A DNA stretch of 64,000 bases from Thermophagus xiamenensis (GCF_900112795.1 NZ_FONA01000007.1:62001-126000), one strand, 5' to 3'; counted from the first letter of the stretch, positions 37,192 to 46,823 are shown. Numbers and translations: made by a program. Notes: generated from the sequence alone by a model not told the origin.

Positions 37192-38625
37192 TTAAGTAAC
37201 CTTATTAACTTTCTTAGGTTTCACTTCTTTTTTAGCCTTGCTTTCGGGCTTTTCCGATGTAGAAGCACTGACGTCCTTTGCAGTAGTTTTGCGCTTCTTA
37301 ACACCGTCTTTTTTTACTTTGCTTTTTCGCTTTCGGCTGCGAATCAAATTCAACTCTTCTTCAAGTTTTTTGATTTTGCTGTCTTTTTCTTCCAGAATAG
37401 TTGTCAGACCAGCCAGTTCTTTTTGTTCCGAATTAGACGGCACCGCGGCATTTAGTCTCAGGGAAAAATCGCTCAACACATTCATATAATTGATAAAAGC
37501 CTCGTAAGGGGTTTCATAGGGGTTAAAATATGCGTGCACATCCCCGTCGGAAAAGAACTTGGTACACATATAATATAAATGGTCACTGCATTGCAGGTAG
37601 TTCCAATCCTGAAGTAATTTTGAGTCGGTACAACGACTCATTTTGGGCAAAAGGTCGTACAGTTTGTCAAAAGCTTCCTGCTGCATTTCATTGCCCAACC
37701 AGGCGGTAAGGTCACGTTCTTCATCGGCCCAGGAAACGGGATTGGGAACTTTAACGGGTGCCACCACCTGTAATTCGGCCGCAATCTCAGAAGGGGTTCC
37801 AAATTTGAGCGACCTGTATCGTAAGATTTCGGCAGGCAAATATTCCAAAAACTCAAAGATACCGGTCTCTTTGCGTTGATGTTCACCAAAGGTTTCGTAG
37901 TCCAAAAAGAGGTTAACCACTTCTTCCTTTCTATCCAATTGCCTAATCCAACCGGCAAATTTACTACCGGTCAGAGGCCATTCGCTCCATTCTTTATTGC
38001 CAAAGCGGAAAGCAATGTCATCGCTGAGCTTAAAATTTTTAAGCAACACCTTTAACCTTGGATTCAGAACATTGCAGTATAAGAAGTTAGGACTTTTCCA
38101 CCCCAAAACATGTTTGGCACCTTCGGTGAGCATGGCTTTAAAGCCCATTCGTGCCACCATTTCGCCGATTTGGTCGGAATAAATGAGTTCGGTATTTCGA
38201 AAAACAACAGGACGTTTCCCAAATAATTCCTCCATCAAATCGGAATGGGACATCACCTGCTGCCTGAATGCAGCTTCATCTTTCAATGCCACCAAAGAGT
38301 GCGCATAGGTCTCTCCCAAAAATTCCACACACCCGGTGTCGGCAAGCTTTTTAAAACTTTCAAGCACCTCGGGGGCATAGAGCTTAAACTGCTCTATGGC
38401 AACCCCCGTAATACTGAATGACACCTTAAATTTTCCCTTAAATTTTTCAATAAGCCGCAATAACAACTCATTGGTTGGCAGATAGCAATTGGTGGCAATT
38501 TTGTTAAGTATGGATTCATTGGTATAATCATCAAAATAGTAATGATCATTTCCTATATCGAAAAAGCGATATCTTCGAAAACGAAATGGCTGATGAACCT
38601 GGAAGTATAAACAAACTGTCTTCAT
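37192..38625 (-). CDS. GH57 alpha-amylase-like hydrolase with a basic C-terminal tail
   Basis: The 477-residue protein has the GH57 motifs HQP (11-13), GETYAHSL (104-111), FRNTELIYS with likely nucleophile Glu146, and LDYETFGEHQ with likely acid Asp242. It should act on alpha-glucans in the cytoplasm, as it has no signal peptide. Residues about 412-430 form a short coiled coil, followed by a K/R/S-rich tail of nearly 50 residues (RKRKSKVKKDGVKKRK and onward), absent from typical members. It lies between the synthase-phosphorylase fusion and a GT4 gene of the same strand. Confidence 0.88.
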   Translation of the reverse strand: MKTVCLYFQVHQPFRFRRYRFFDIGNDHYYFDDYTNESILNKIATNCYLPTNELLLRLIEKFKGKFKVSFSITGVAIEQFKLYAPEVLESFKKLADTGCVEFLGETYAHSLVALKDEAAFRQQVMSHSDLMEELFGKRPVVFRNTELIYSDQIGEMVARMGFKAMLTEGAKHVLGWKSPNFLYCNVLNPRLKVLLKNFKLSDDIAFRFGNKEWSEWPLTGSKFAGWIRQLDRKEEVVNLFLDYETFGEHQRKETGIFEFLEYLPAEILRYRSLKFGTPSEIAAELQVVAPVKVPNPVSWADEERDLTAWLGNEMQQEAFDKLYDLLPKMSRCTDSKLLQDWNYLQCSDHLYYMCTKFFSDGDVHAYFNPYETPYEAFINYMNVLSDFSLRLNAAVPSNSEQKELAGLTTILEEKDSKIKKLEEELNLIRSRKRKSKVKKDGVKKRKTTAKDVSASTSEKPESKAKKEVKPKKVNKVT

Positions 38626-38669
38626 TCGTATAAATTTTACTTACTTTATTGATATATTGTTTCTTAATA

Positions 38670-38846
38670 GCAGTCAACAGTGGTTTGTTGTTAGTGGTTA
38701 GTTGTTTGTGGTTAGTAATTAGTAATTAGTTAATCAACGCTAATCACTAATGACTGTTGACTATTGACTAATCACTAACGACTATTGACTTCTTCTGCCT
38801 TTGTCGTTTATACATGCTCTTTTGTGGCAAAAGCCGCCATGCTCGT
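38670..38846 (-). repeat. Dispersed intergenic repeat, copy B (inverted partner at 19653-19813)
   Basis: Read on the minus strand this copy starts with GAGCATGGC, contains CATGTATAA and AAAGGCAGAAG, and then the 54-base block identical to 19743-19796. Compared with copy A it has an extra partial duplication of the TTAGTGATTAGTCAA-type sequence. It interrupts the glycogen gene run between GT4 and GH57. No promoter or ORF is seen in it. Confidence 0.85.
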
Positions 38847-38889
38847 TTCATTAGTTAAGGTATCGAAAGGCTCCTATTAATTGCTGACA

Positions 38890-40200
38890 TTACCCGGATT
38901 TCTGACTGCCGGCTGTCAGCAAACCATCGTAAATTTCTTTAACCTTAAGGGCTGATTTTTCCCATTTTAAAGATTCCACCTCCTTCCTCCCATGTTTAAC
39001 AAACATCTTCGACAGTGAAGGATACTTCAGTACACCATAAATGGCATCGGCCATGGCATCAACATCCCAAAAATTGGTTTTAATGGCATAGGTGAGGATT
39101 TCGGCAACCCCCGACTGATGTGAAATCAGTACAGGCACATTACTTTGCATGGCTTCCAGAGGTGAAATACCAAAAGGTTCAGAAACCGATGGCATAACAT
39201 ACAAATCGCTCATGGCCAGCATAGAAAAAACTTCCTCTCCCCTGAGAAAACCGGTAAAATGAAATTTATCCATAATTTTTAGCTGTGCGGCACGACGAAT
39301 CATCCGATGCATCATATCTCCACTTCCGGCCATCACAAACCGCACATTATCGATACGTTGCAACACCCGACTGGCAGCCTCTACAAAGTATTCAGGTCCT
39401 TTTTGCATGGTGATTCTTCCCAGAAAAGTGACCAATTTCTCGTTGATACCTTTTTTATATAGAGGTTTCTCCTTATGGACATAGGGTTCCACAGCATTGT
39501 AAACAGTGGTAATTTTTTCTTCGGGGATACCATATTTTTCAATTACGGTACGCCTGGTAAGGTTGCTCACCACAATGACCTTATCGGCGGCTTCCATTCC
39601 CCTTTTCTCGATATTAAAGACCGCAGGATTAGCACTTCCACCGCTACGGTCAAAGTCGGTAGCATGGACATGAACCACCAGGGGCTTTCCGGCAGCTTCT
39701 TTAGCAGCGATGCCTGCGGGGTAGGTAAGCCAGTCGTGGGCATGTATCACATCAAAGGAATAATCCTGAGCAATAATATTGGCTACAAGAGCATAATTAT
39801 GAATTTCCTGCAACAAATCACCATCATAGGCACCGGAAAAAGGTAATAAGCCCATTTCATCGGTCTGAATATATTGCTCTTTTTTCTTAGTCTTTTCCGA
39901 TTTTTTAAGTCGATAATATTCATCGGGTTGAGTATAGGGCATCAATTTGGCTCCAACCTCGATATAATCCAGAGTGCCATTAAAATACTTCATGAAAAGC
40001 TTACGGTGTTTGACCGGCACATGATTAGCACCAATGAGACTCATTCCCTTTACCTCTTCATCACCGAAGGCTTTTGGGACAACAAACAGTACCTGCAGGT
40101 CAGGGATATATGATAATCCCCTTGTAAGACCAAAACAAGCGGTACCAAGACCTCCCGATATGTGAGGCGGAAATTCCCACCCAAACATTAACACTCTCAT
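38890..40200 (-). CDS. Glycosyltransferase family 4 (glycogen-cluster glucosyltransferase)
   Basis: The 436-residue GT-B enzyme begins MRVLMFGWEFPPHISGGLGT with the glycine loop for nucleotide-sugar binding. It contains HAHDWLTYPAG and, near the C-terminus, the donor-site FGISPLEAM with its EX7E-like glutamate. In Bacteroidota this gene consistently sits between the debranching enzyme and GH57 of the glycogen cluster, suggesting alpha-glucan synthesis from a nucleotide-glucose; the donor and acceptor are not proved. Its ATG overlaps the debranching enzyme stop by four bases, so the two are coupled. Confidence 0.88.
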   Translation of the reverse strand: MRVLMFGWEFPPHISGGLGTACFGLTRGLSYIPDLQVLFVVPKAFGDEEVKGMSLIGANHVPVKHRKLFMKYFNGTLDYIEVGAKLMPYTQPDEYYRLKKSEKTKKKEQYIQTDEMGLLPFSGAYDGDLLQEIHNYALVANIIAQDYSFDVIHAHDWLTYPAGIAAKEAAGKPLVVHVHATDFDRSGGSANPAVFNIEKRGMEAADKVIVVSNLTRRTVIEKYGIPEEKITTVYNAVEPYVHKEKPLYKKGINEKLVTFLGRITMQKGPEYFVEAASRVLQRIDNVRFVMAGSGDMMHRMIRRAAQLKIMDKFHFTGFLRGEEVFSMLAMSDLYVMPSVSEPFGISPLEAMQSNVPVLISHQSGVAEILTYAIKTNFWDVDAMADAIYGVLKYPSLSKMFVKHGRKEVESLKWEKSALKVKEIYDGLLTAGSQKSG

Positions 40201-42131
40201 AAACTACTGTATTTTTCAATTAACTTAATGATATGCAATACTCCGGCAACATTCCAGGCCATCGATGCTGCACCCTTTCCTATATGCGGCGGGTTACCGT
40301 TAAAACATTCCGATATGGTACCAATACAGTGGTTTTCCAGCTCCTCTTCAAAGCCGTCCAACATACGCTTCACGAAAGTTAATCCTCCCTGCTTGTGAAT
40401 ATCCAGATAAGCCTCGGCAAAGAAAGCGGCCAGCCAGGGGAAAACGGTCCCCTGGTGCAAGGCACGGTCCCTTTGCGTTTGATTACCTTCATAAATTCCC
40501 TTGTATTTAGGGTCCTGAGGGGATAAGGTTCTCAATCCGCGAGGGGTCAGAAGCTCCTTTTTAACAACATCCACAACAGCTTTTCTTTGTTCCAATCCGA
40601 GAGGCGAAAACGGAAGAGCAGCCGCAAATATTTGGTTGGGACGGATTGAATCATCTTTAAACTCACCATCTACTACGTCGAATAAGCCTGTCCCCTCTTC
40701 CTTCACAAAGGTTGCAACAAAAGCATTCTTTACTTTTTCTGCCAAATCAAAATATCCGGCTGCCTGTTCTTCCTGACCCATATTGGCTGTTAACGTGGCA
40801 AAATACATCAGCGCATTGAACCATAAAGCATTCAGCTCAACAGTATATCCCGCTCGTTGGGTTACCGGTTGGCCTTCGGCCATAGCATCCATCCACGTAT
40901 AAGGAACACCCTCTTTTTTGGCGAACAATAATCCTGAGTTATCCATGCGAACACAGCCCTCTTTAAGCCCCTTGTAATACTCAAGAATTTTCTGCATCAA
41001 AGTGTGGTATTTTTTCCACAGTTGGGGAAAATTCCAGTCAGAATCACATTCACTAACCGTCCAGAAAAACCATAGCGGAACATCAATATCCGTCATGCGA
41101 TTGGTATTAGGCTCCAAATAGAAGGACTCTATTTCACTTGCAACATGGTCCAATATGTTTAAATAAATAGACTTATCATCCTGGTATGCCGACAGACCGG
41201 GTAAAGCCAGAAGGGTATCTCTTCGACGTTCATTATACCAATGATATCCTGCCGTTAAACGAGCTTCTTTCCCTTTTATCATTAAAAACTGCTGGCCCGA
41301 GTTGAGCAGATTGTTAATCATGCTGTCGCGGGGAATCCGTTTTTTCTTTTCACGGGTGTATTTTGCTTTGAGGCCGCCTGTTTTGGCAGGCGATGTTCCG
41401 GCCGAAAAAACAATACTCTCTCCTACTTTAAGCTCAGTTTCAAAATAGCCGGGCACAAAAAGGTCTTCCTGATAATCATATCCTCTGTTTTGTTCTTTCA
41501 AATATTCAATTCCCAAATACCAATCAGGCATATGAACAAATTCAACATCTTTGCTCGACTGGAGAAAGAGGTAGGGGAACTGTTCATACATTCTGAGCGC
41601 AATACCCCTTTCCACCTGCTGATACCTAATATTGGCATCCATATTTCTGAAAGTCAATTCTTGCACATTTCTAAAGGCAAGAAAGGGTCTGACTCTAATA
41701 AAAGTTTCTGAATTGGCTTCTTCCAGCGTAATCTTATACAATAACTGCTCTTCTTTTTCGGCCAATACCATTTCTAAAGAAAGAATAACACCTCCTACCC
41801 TGTAATATCTTTTGGGAATATCATCCACCTCAAGGCCGGTCAAATACTTATGTCCTTTAGGGTCATAATGACTGCCATGGTATTTATGAATACCTAAATT
41901 GAAAATCTGGTCATGTTGAACAATTGATACATCAAGAGAAGAGAGCAACACATAATGCTCGTCCCCAAACTGTTTAAGAGGACATACCAGCAAACCATGA
42001 TATTTGCGTGTATTGCAACCAATAATGGTGGTACTGCAATACGACCCTGCACGATTGGTACGAAGGATCTCCCGGTATAAAGAATACTCAAGATTGACAA
42101 GTCTGGACTTGTCGAGGTGATAATAAGTCAT
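40197..42131 (-). CDS. Amylo-alpha-1,6-glucosidase (glycogen debranching enzyme)
   Basis: The 644-residue cytoplasmic enzyme hydrolyses alpha-1,6 branch points of glycogen. It has the N-terminal domain with STTIIGCNTRKYHGLLVCPL and a C-terminal (alpha/alpha)6 glucosidase with YTWMDAMAEG and GNQTQRDRALHQGTVFPWLA, typical of the archaeal-type debranching enzymes. Length is normal. It is the first gene of the leftward glycogen set (debranching, GT4, then GH57 and the fusion). Confidence 0.93.
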   Translation of the reverse strand: MTYYHLDKSRLVNLEYSLYREILRTNRAGSYCSTTIIGCNTRKYHGLLVCPLKQFGDEHYVLLSSLDVSIVQHDQIFNLGIHKYHGSHYDPKGHKYLTGLEVDDIPKRYYRVGGVILSLEMVLAEKEEQLLYKITLEEANSETFIRVRPFLAFRNVQELTFRNMDANIRYQQVERGIALRMYEQFPYLFLQSSKDVEFVHMPDWYLGIEYLKEQNRGYDYQEDLFVPGYFETELKVGESIVFSAGTSPAKTGGLKAKYTREKKKRIPRDSMINNLLNSGQQFLMIKGKEARLTAGYHWYNERRRDTLLALPGLSAYQDDKSIYLNILDHVASEIESFYLEPNTNRMTDIDVPLWFFWTVSECDSDWNFPQLWKKYHTLMQKILEYYKGLKEGCVRMDNSGLLFAKKEGVPYTWMDAMAEGQPVTQRAGYTVELNALWFNALMYFATLTANMGQEEQAAGYFDLAEKVKNAFVATFVKEEGTGLFDVVDGEFKDDSIRPNQIFAAALPFSPLGLEQRKAVVDVVKKELLTPRGLRTLSPQDPKYKGIYEGNQTQRDRALHQGTVFPWLAAFFAEAYLDIHKQGGLTFVKRMLDGFEEELENHCIGTISECFNGNPPHIGKGAASMAWNVAGVLHIIKLIEKYSSL

Positions 42132-42323
42132 AGGAAATATTTTGCAATTCTGAAAAATCAGGATTAATGAGCAGTCAATTTGCAGAGAAAAAGACTCTTA
42201 CTCAGAAAACCAAAAGGTAAGGAGAAAACTTCCAAAAATCAACCGGGAAACGATAAGTATAAGGAATTTAAACAAATATTAAAGTAGAATTTTAGTATAA
42301 ACAAAAAAACAGGCAATAAGCAA

Positions 42324-43310
42324 TCAGAGCCATTGTGAAAAATATTCTCTGTCAGCAGATAGAACAATCTCGGGGAACTCTTGCTCTATATCATCAACGA
42401 GTCGAAGCATTTTATGGGCGAAACGACGCTGAGATTCCGCGTTAGGATGTAAAAATCGATGATTGCGCGCTTTTTTCACTTTTTCTATTTTTTGCAAAAA
42501 TTTTTGTGCGCGAGGAGTAAACAATACATTTACAAATCGATTCCATATATATTCAACAGCCACTGCTGAAGGATTAAACATCCTCTCATCATAAAAACGA
42601 TAATCCCTCAAATCATCCATTAAAATTTCGTATGCCGGGAAATACCATACTTTTTCAAATACCTCACATAGTTTATCGACGGCCAAAAACAGTGCCGCCT
42701 TACTAACCTGATTCTGATGGGCGCCATCTTTCCAGTGTCGTACAGGACTCACCGTAAAAATTATTTTCAAACCGGGATTAAAAACCCTCAAAGAAACGAT
42801 GAGTTCTTTATAAAGTGTAATAATCTCTTCCGGTTCCAGGCGGTAACGAATAAAAAAGTCTGAAGGAAATTTATGACAATTGGTCACAATCTCTGAGGTA
42901 TCGGTACGTTCATAGACGAAAGATGTGCCAAATGTTAACAAAAGAAAATCGGCCGACTTTAAAAATTGACCGCATTCTTGTACGGTGCGATTGATATTAG
43001 CACAAACTTCATTTTTATTTGTACCGCTAAACCGGCCATGAAAATCAAAATGATGCCACAGGCCATTTTGCTCAACAAGCTCCTCCTGATCGCAGTAGTG
43101 CTGCTCAATTACTCTGTTAAGCAACCGGGCTATCGAAACAGGATTGTATATGTCGCCCAAAGGATTAACCAGAGCATTCAGCCGGTTTTCCGTAAATTTA
43201 GAACCAATATTATCTGTAAAACAAGATCCTAATAGCAGCGCTCTTGAGCCAACATCAAAGTTGGATTCAAATTTACCGATATCAACAATGGTTCTAAATT
43301 CAGACGACAT
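42324..43310 (-). CDS. GSCFA domain protein
   Basis: The 328-residue protein shows the family-defining GSCF motif within LLGSCFTDNIGSKF (about 27-40) and a later TFGTSFVYER, with overall resemblance to SGNH-type esterases. Function is unknown; proteins of this family are widespread in Bacteroidota and have been suggested to act on cell-surface glycans. There is no signal peptide. It is alone on its strand, 77 bases before the lipase-like gene. Confidence 0.88.
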   Translation of the reverse strand: MSSEFRTIVDIGKFESNFDVGSRALLLGSCFTDNIGSKFTENRLNALVNPLGDIYNPVSIARLLNRVIEQHYCDQEELVEQNGLWHHFDFHGRFSGTNKNEVCANINRTVQECGQFLKSADFLLLTFGTSFVYERTDTSEIVTNCHKFPSDFFIRYRLEPEEIITLYKELIVSLRVFNPGLKIIFTVSPVRHWKDGAHQNQVSKAALFLAVDKLCEVFEKVWYFPAYEILMDDLRDYRFYDERMFNPSAVAVEYIWNRFVNVLFTPRAQKFLQKIEKVKKARNHRFLHPNAESQRRFAHKMLRLVDDIEQEFPEIVLSADREYFSQWL

Positions 43311-43387
43311 TTTACTATTTGCTTTACTATCCTGTAATATAAGTAATAAATTAGAGTATTGATATAGTTTATTTAAAAAAAGAAAAC

Positions 43388-44245
43388 TTAAGCATGTTCT
43401 TTTTTTAGCTCAGGATTACATATTTGTTTCATCCACCCGTTAATGCTCGTGAATAGGTTATCGGCTCCCGGTTCATTATGTATTTCGTGACGGGCCCCCT
43501 CAACAGGCAAAAATACGGAAGGTCCGGAGACCTTATCTGCAACCTGACGGGTAGTTGCCAAATCAGTTATGTCATCCTCCGTTCCATGAGCAAAAAACAT
43601 TGGAATCGTAATCCTGTTGGCTCGGGAAATGATTTCATTAGCCCCTTTTGACAACTCCAAAAACAATCGCAAAGAGATTTTATCATGCACCAATGGGTCG
43701 TGTTCTTTTTGTTCCTGAACCTCCTTTTCACTTGATAGTTGAGTAGAGCGTATGCCTGTTTTCAATCTTAGGGCAGGCATAAAATAATCAGCCCATTGTG
43801 CTCCCTTCAGCATTATTGAAGAAGGGGGATGAACCAGTTTCAACCATGGAGAGCTAATTATACCACCTGCCAATTTAAATCTCTTTCTCAATATAAAATT
43901 CAAAACCAGATTTCCGCCCATACTGTGACCATATAAAAAAATAGGCAGCTCACTCCAATTATATTTTACGCGTCTAACCAAACTATCAATATCATTCATA
44001 AAATCGGACAGTTGAATAATGTGACCTCTTTTGCCTTCTGATAAACCATGTCCTCTAAGATCCAACGCATAAACCATAACCCCCTGTTCATTGAAACGAC
44101 GAGCCCAATTATCATATCTGCCGGAATGTTCGCCAATTCCGTGAACTAAACAAATAACCGAATGAGGGGAGACCGAAGGTTTCCACAACCGGCCTACCAA
44201 AAATGTCCCGTCACTCGTCACCATGTTAAACTCTTTGTTTTGCAT
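43388..44245 (-). CDS. Alpha/beta hydrolase, monoacylglycerol lipase-like
   Basis: The 285-residue hydrolase has an oxyanion loop VHGIGEHSGRY, the nucleophile in GHSMGGNL, an acid in GTEDDIT and the catalytic histidine in GARHEIHNEP, all in the order of the monoglyceride lipase/lysophospholipase family. No signal peptide is present. Substrate is probably a monoacylglycerol or lysophospholipid. Met8 is a possible alternative start. It is divergent from the YjbQ gene. Confidence 0.88.
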   Translation of the reverse strand: MQNKEFNMVTSDGTFLVGRLWKPSVSPHSVICLVHGIGEHSGRYDNWARRFNEQGVMVYALDLRGHGLSEGKRGHIIQLSDFMNDIDSLVRRVKYNWSELPIFLYGHSMGGNLVLNFILRKRFKLAGGIISSPWLKLVHPPSSIMLKGAQWADYFMPALRLKTGIRSTQLSSEKEVQEQKEHDPLVHDKISLRLFLELSKGANEIISRANRITIPMFFAHGTEDDITDLATTRQVADKVSGPSVFLPVEGARHEIHNEPGADNLFTSINGWMKQICNPELKKEHA

Positions 44246-44442
44246 ACTGCCAAAGACATTTCAATTAATTAAAATAAATCATTATTTGAAGTTAGGGCAC
44301 ATCGCATCAAAGTTTTGAATTCTTAAATTTAGTTAATAATTGAAAATACGAATAATTTTAAACAAACTTTGTTCCAAAAATTTGAAATTTATTTGCTGAT
44401 ACCATTATTTTGGCATTTTGTAAACCTTAGCATTTTAGAGCT

Positions 44443-44853
44443 ATGCAAAAAATAATAACCGTTTCAACCAAAAGTCACGACCAGTTAATTGACATTACCC
44501 GTGAGGTGGCCACAGTAGTTGCACACAGCAACATAAAGACCGGCTTGGTAAATGTTTATGTGCAGGGTGCTACCGCTGCCATTATGATTCAAGAAAATTG
44601 GGACGAATCGGTACAAACCGATGTCATAAACTGGCTGCGTAAAATGATACCGCAAGGTGTATGGTTACATGATGCTCAAGACAATAACGGGGATGCTCAT
44701 TTGAAAGCCGGATTTGTAGGACCATCCGAAACCATTCCCATAATCGATGGCAAAATGGGATTGTCTACCTGGCAAAATATCTTTTTATGTGAATTCGATG
44801 GTCCCCGAAAAGAACGACGTGTAGTAGTTACGCTCTATGATTCTGAAAAATAA
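44443..44853 (+). CDS. YjbQ family protein (UPF0047)
   Basis: The 136-residue protein matches the YjbQ/UPF0047 family over its full length (VYVQGATAAIMIQENWD, then DAHLKAGFVGPSETIPI and FLCEFDGPRKER). Members have been reported to show weak thiamine-phosphate synthase activity, but the physiological role is not settled. It is soluble and transcribed alone, converging with queG. Confidence 0.88.
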   Translation: MQKIITVSTKSHDQLIDITREVATVVAHSNIKTGLVNVYVQGATAAIMIQENWDESVQTDVINWLRKMIPQGVWLHDAQDNNGDAHLKAGFVGPSETIPIIDGKMGLSTWQNIFLCEFDGPRKERRVVVTLYDSEK

Positions 44854-44876
44854 TCCTTTCCCCGATTTAATAAAAC

Positions 44877-45812
44877 TTAGATTCCTGAAATAAATTTGAG
44901 ATTTCTTTTAAGCCCTTTGAAACCGGCTCTTCTAATAGGACTGCCTTTCGAAATCTCATCAAAAGTTTTTTCATCCATCATCAACCATTCATCTTTTGAC
45001 ATTTCACGAAATACGGGCCGAAGCCTAAAATCCGGCTCTTTATGGGGTCGGGCTTTCCAATTCCAGGGACAAACATCCTGGCAAATATCACAACCAAAAA
45101 ACCAATCATTCATCTGCCCCCGAAAACGATTAGGTATTTCATTTTTATTCTCAATGGTTAAATACGAAATGCACTTGTTGGCATCTAAATGATAAGGCGC
45201 AACAAGGGCATTGGTCGGACATGCTTCAATACATCTGGTACAACCTCCACACGCCTCTTTGATGGGTTCATTAGAAGGAAGTTCTATGTTCAAAAAAATT
45301 TCGCCGATAAAAACAAATGACCCCAAACGGGGATGGATAAGATTGGTATTTTTCCCACGCCATCCTAATCCTGCTCTTATTGCCAGAGAACGCTCAAGTA
45401 CAGGTGCCGAATCAACGAAAAACCGGCCTTTAGCCTCTGCCGAAATGTCAGAGTTTATATAGTTCATCAATTGTTTAAGTCGTTTTTTGAGCACTTTGTG
45501 ATAGTCGCGTCCATAGGCATATTTAGCCAGATTGAGTCCTGATGTCAACTTATCACTTTTAGAAGGATAATAATTCTGCAGGACAACTATCACTGATTTA
45601 GCATCTTCAACCAGCTTCTGAGGATTGATTCGCTTTTCAACGTTGCGTGACATATATTCCATTCCGGCATGAAAACCCATTTCGAGCCATTTCTGCAGGA
45701 AAGATGAATCCTCCTTCAACTCATCCACAGAGGTAAATCCCACCTCATCGAAACCTAAACGTAAGGCTTCCTCACGAATTAACCGTCCTCTTTCCAGAGA
45801 AACTAAATCCAT
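44877..45812 (-). CDS. queG: Epoxyqueuosine reductase
   Basis: The enzyme reduces epoxyqueuosine to queuosine in tRNA, using cobalamin and two 4Fe-4S clusters. The paired cysteine motifs CGGCTRCIEACP and CDICQDVCPW are present, with the N-terminal cobalamin part and VDSAPVLERSLA. The frame is open upstream to 45941, but I place the start at ATG 45812: it gives MDLVSLERGRLIREEA, avoids overlap with the assembly-factor gene, and is preceded by GGGAGG, one of the few clear SD sequences here. Length from this start is 311 residues, which fits the family. The gap from the upstream stop is 10 bases, so it rides on the suf transcript. Confidence 0.93.
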   Translation of the reverse strand: MDLVSLERGRLIREEALRLGFDEVGFTSVDELKEDSSFLQKWLEMGFHAGMEYMSRNVEKRINPQKLVEDAKSVIVVLQNYYPSKSDKLTSGLNLAKYAYGRDYHKVLKKRLKQLMNYINSDISAEAKGRFFVDSAPVLERSLAIRAGLGWRGKNTNLIHPRLGSFVFIGEIFLNIELPSNEPIKEACGGCTRCIEACPTNALVAPYHLDANKCISYLTIENKNEIPNRFRGQMNDWFFGCDICQDVCPWNWKARPHKEPDFRLRPVFREMSKDEWLMMDEKTFDEISKGSPIRRAGFKGLKRNLKFISGI

Positions 45813-45822
45813 GGTTCCTCCC

Positions 45823-46140
45823 TCACAAAAGACCCAATTCAAGCATTGCTTCCTCTGACAACATATCTTTTGACCATGGCGGATCAAAGGTGAGATGTAA
45901 CTCAACATCTTCAACACCCTCCAATGCCTGTACCTTTTCATGCACTTCTTCCGGAAGTGATTCAGCTACCGGACAATTTGGGGAAGTAAGGGTCATCACA
46001 ATTCTAACTTTGCCATTCTCTCTTGCTTCTATTTCATATATTAGTCCCAGGTCATAAATATTGACCGGAATTTCAGGGTCGTAAATAGTTTTTAAAACTT
46101 TTACAACCTCTTTTTCTATATTTAAATTTTCTTGATCCAT
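45823..46140 (-). CDS. DUF59/SufT-like metal-sulfur cluster assembly factor
   Basis: The 105-residue protein belongs to the MIP18/DUF59 family (KTIYDPEIPVNIYDLGLIYE, LTSPNCPVAESLP with the reactive cysteine, and DPPWSKDMLSEEA). These proteins help mature Fe-S proteins. It lies in the suf cluster, 210 bases after sufE and 10 bases before queG, whose product needs Fe-S clusters, so the coupling makes sense functionally. It is shorter than the SufT fused forms and resembles the stand-alone PaaD/SufT type. Confidence 0.9.
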   Translation of the reverse strand: MDQENLNIEKEVVKVLKTIYDPEIPVNIYDLGLIYEIEARENGKVRIVMTLTSPNCPVAESLPEEVHEKVQALEGVEDVELHLTFDPPWSKDMLSEEAMLELGLL

Positions 46141-46350
46141 AACTTTAAAGGGTTTAGTATTAAATTGCCAAAAGACTATACCATTGAGGTTAACACTTCT
46201 CTTTCAATATAAAACAGTAAAACATCACCTTGGGGCTATGACTTAATAACATTACAAACAAGATATTGTTTGAAATGAAGTATCCCTTAATCGACAGGCG
46301 CTTTATTATTTACTGAAAGAAAACTTCAACGGAATAGTAATACACGAAGT

Positions 46351-46776
46351 TTATCCCTGTTTAACTTTAAAAGCCAATGCATAAGCTCTAATTTGCTTAA
46401 CCATAGCCACTAATCCGTTACTACGGGTAGGAGATAAATGTTCTTTTAATCCTATTTTATCAATAAAGTAGAGTTCGGTATTAAGAATTTCGTCGGGGGT
46501 ATGTCCTGACAGAACACGAAGTAAGAGGGCAACAATACCTTTAACAATAATGGCATCACTGTCGCCCTGTATTTCAATTTTACCGTCTTTCAATTCGGCA
46601 TGAAGCCAAACTTTTGATTGGCAACCGTCAATAAGATTTTGGTCGGTGCGATGCTGCTCCTCCAAAACATTCAATTCGTTTCCCAGCTCAATGAGGAAGG
46701 AGTATTTATCCATCCAATCGTCAAAGGCAGAGAATTCTTCAATAATTTGGTCTTGCTTTTCGTTAATGGTCATCAT
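46351..46776 (-). CDS. sufE: SufE sulfur acceptor
   Basis: The 141-residue protein accepts sulfur from SufS and passes it to SufBCD. The active cysteine lies in LIDGCQSKVWLHAEL, as in other SufE proteins. Two adjacent ATG codons (46776 and 46773) could serve as start. It follows sufS by 47 bases. The following 210 bases before the DUF59 gene hold no recognised feature. Confidence 0.93.
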   Translation of the reverse strand: MMTINEKQDQIIEEFSAFDDWMDKYSFLIELGNELNVLEEQHRTDQNLIDGCQSKVWLHAELKDGKIEIQGDSDAIIVKGIVALLLRVLSGHTPDEILNTELYFIDKIGLKEHLSPTRSNGLVAMVKQIRAYALAFKVKQG

Positions 46777-46823
46777 CTTTTTTTTGCAAAGATAACAACT
46801 CCTTCCACAATATATCCTGAAAT

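Noticed and set aside
44877-45941. Longer queG start at 45941
   Set aside because: It would overlap the DUF59 gene by 118 bases and adds 43 residues foreign to QueG; ATG 45812 has an SD-like sequence and the usual N-terminus.
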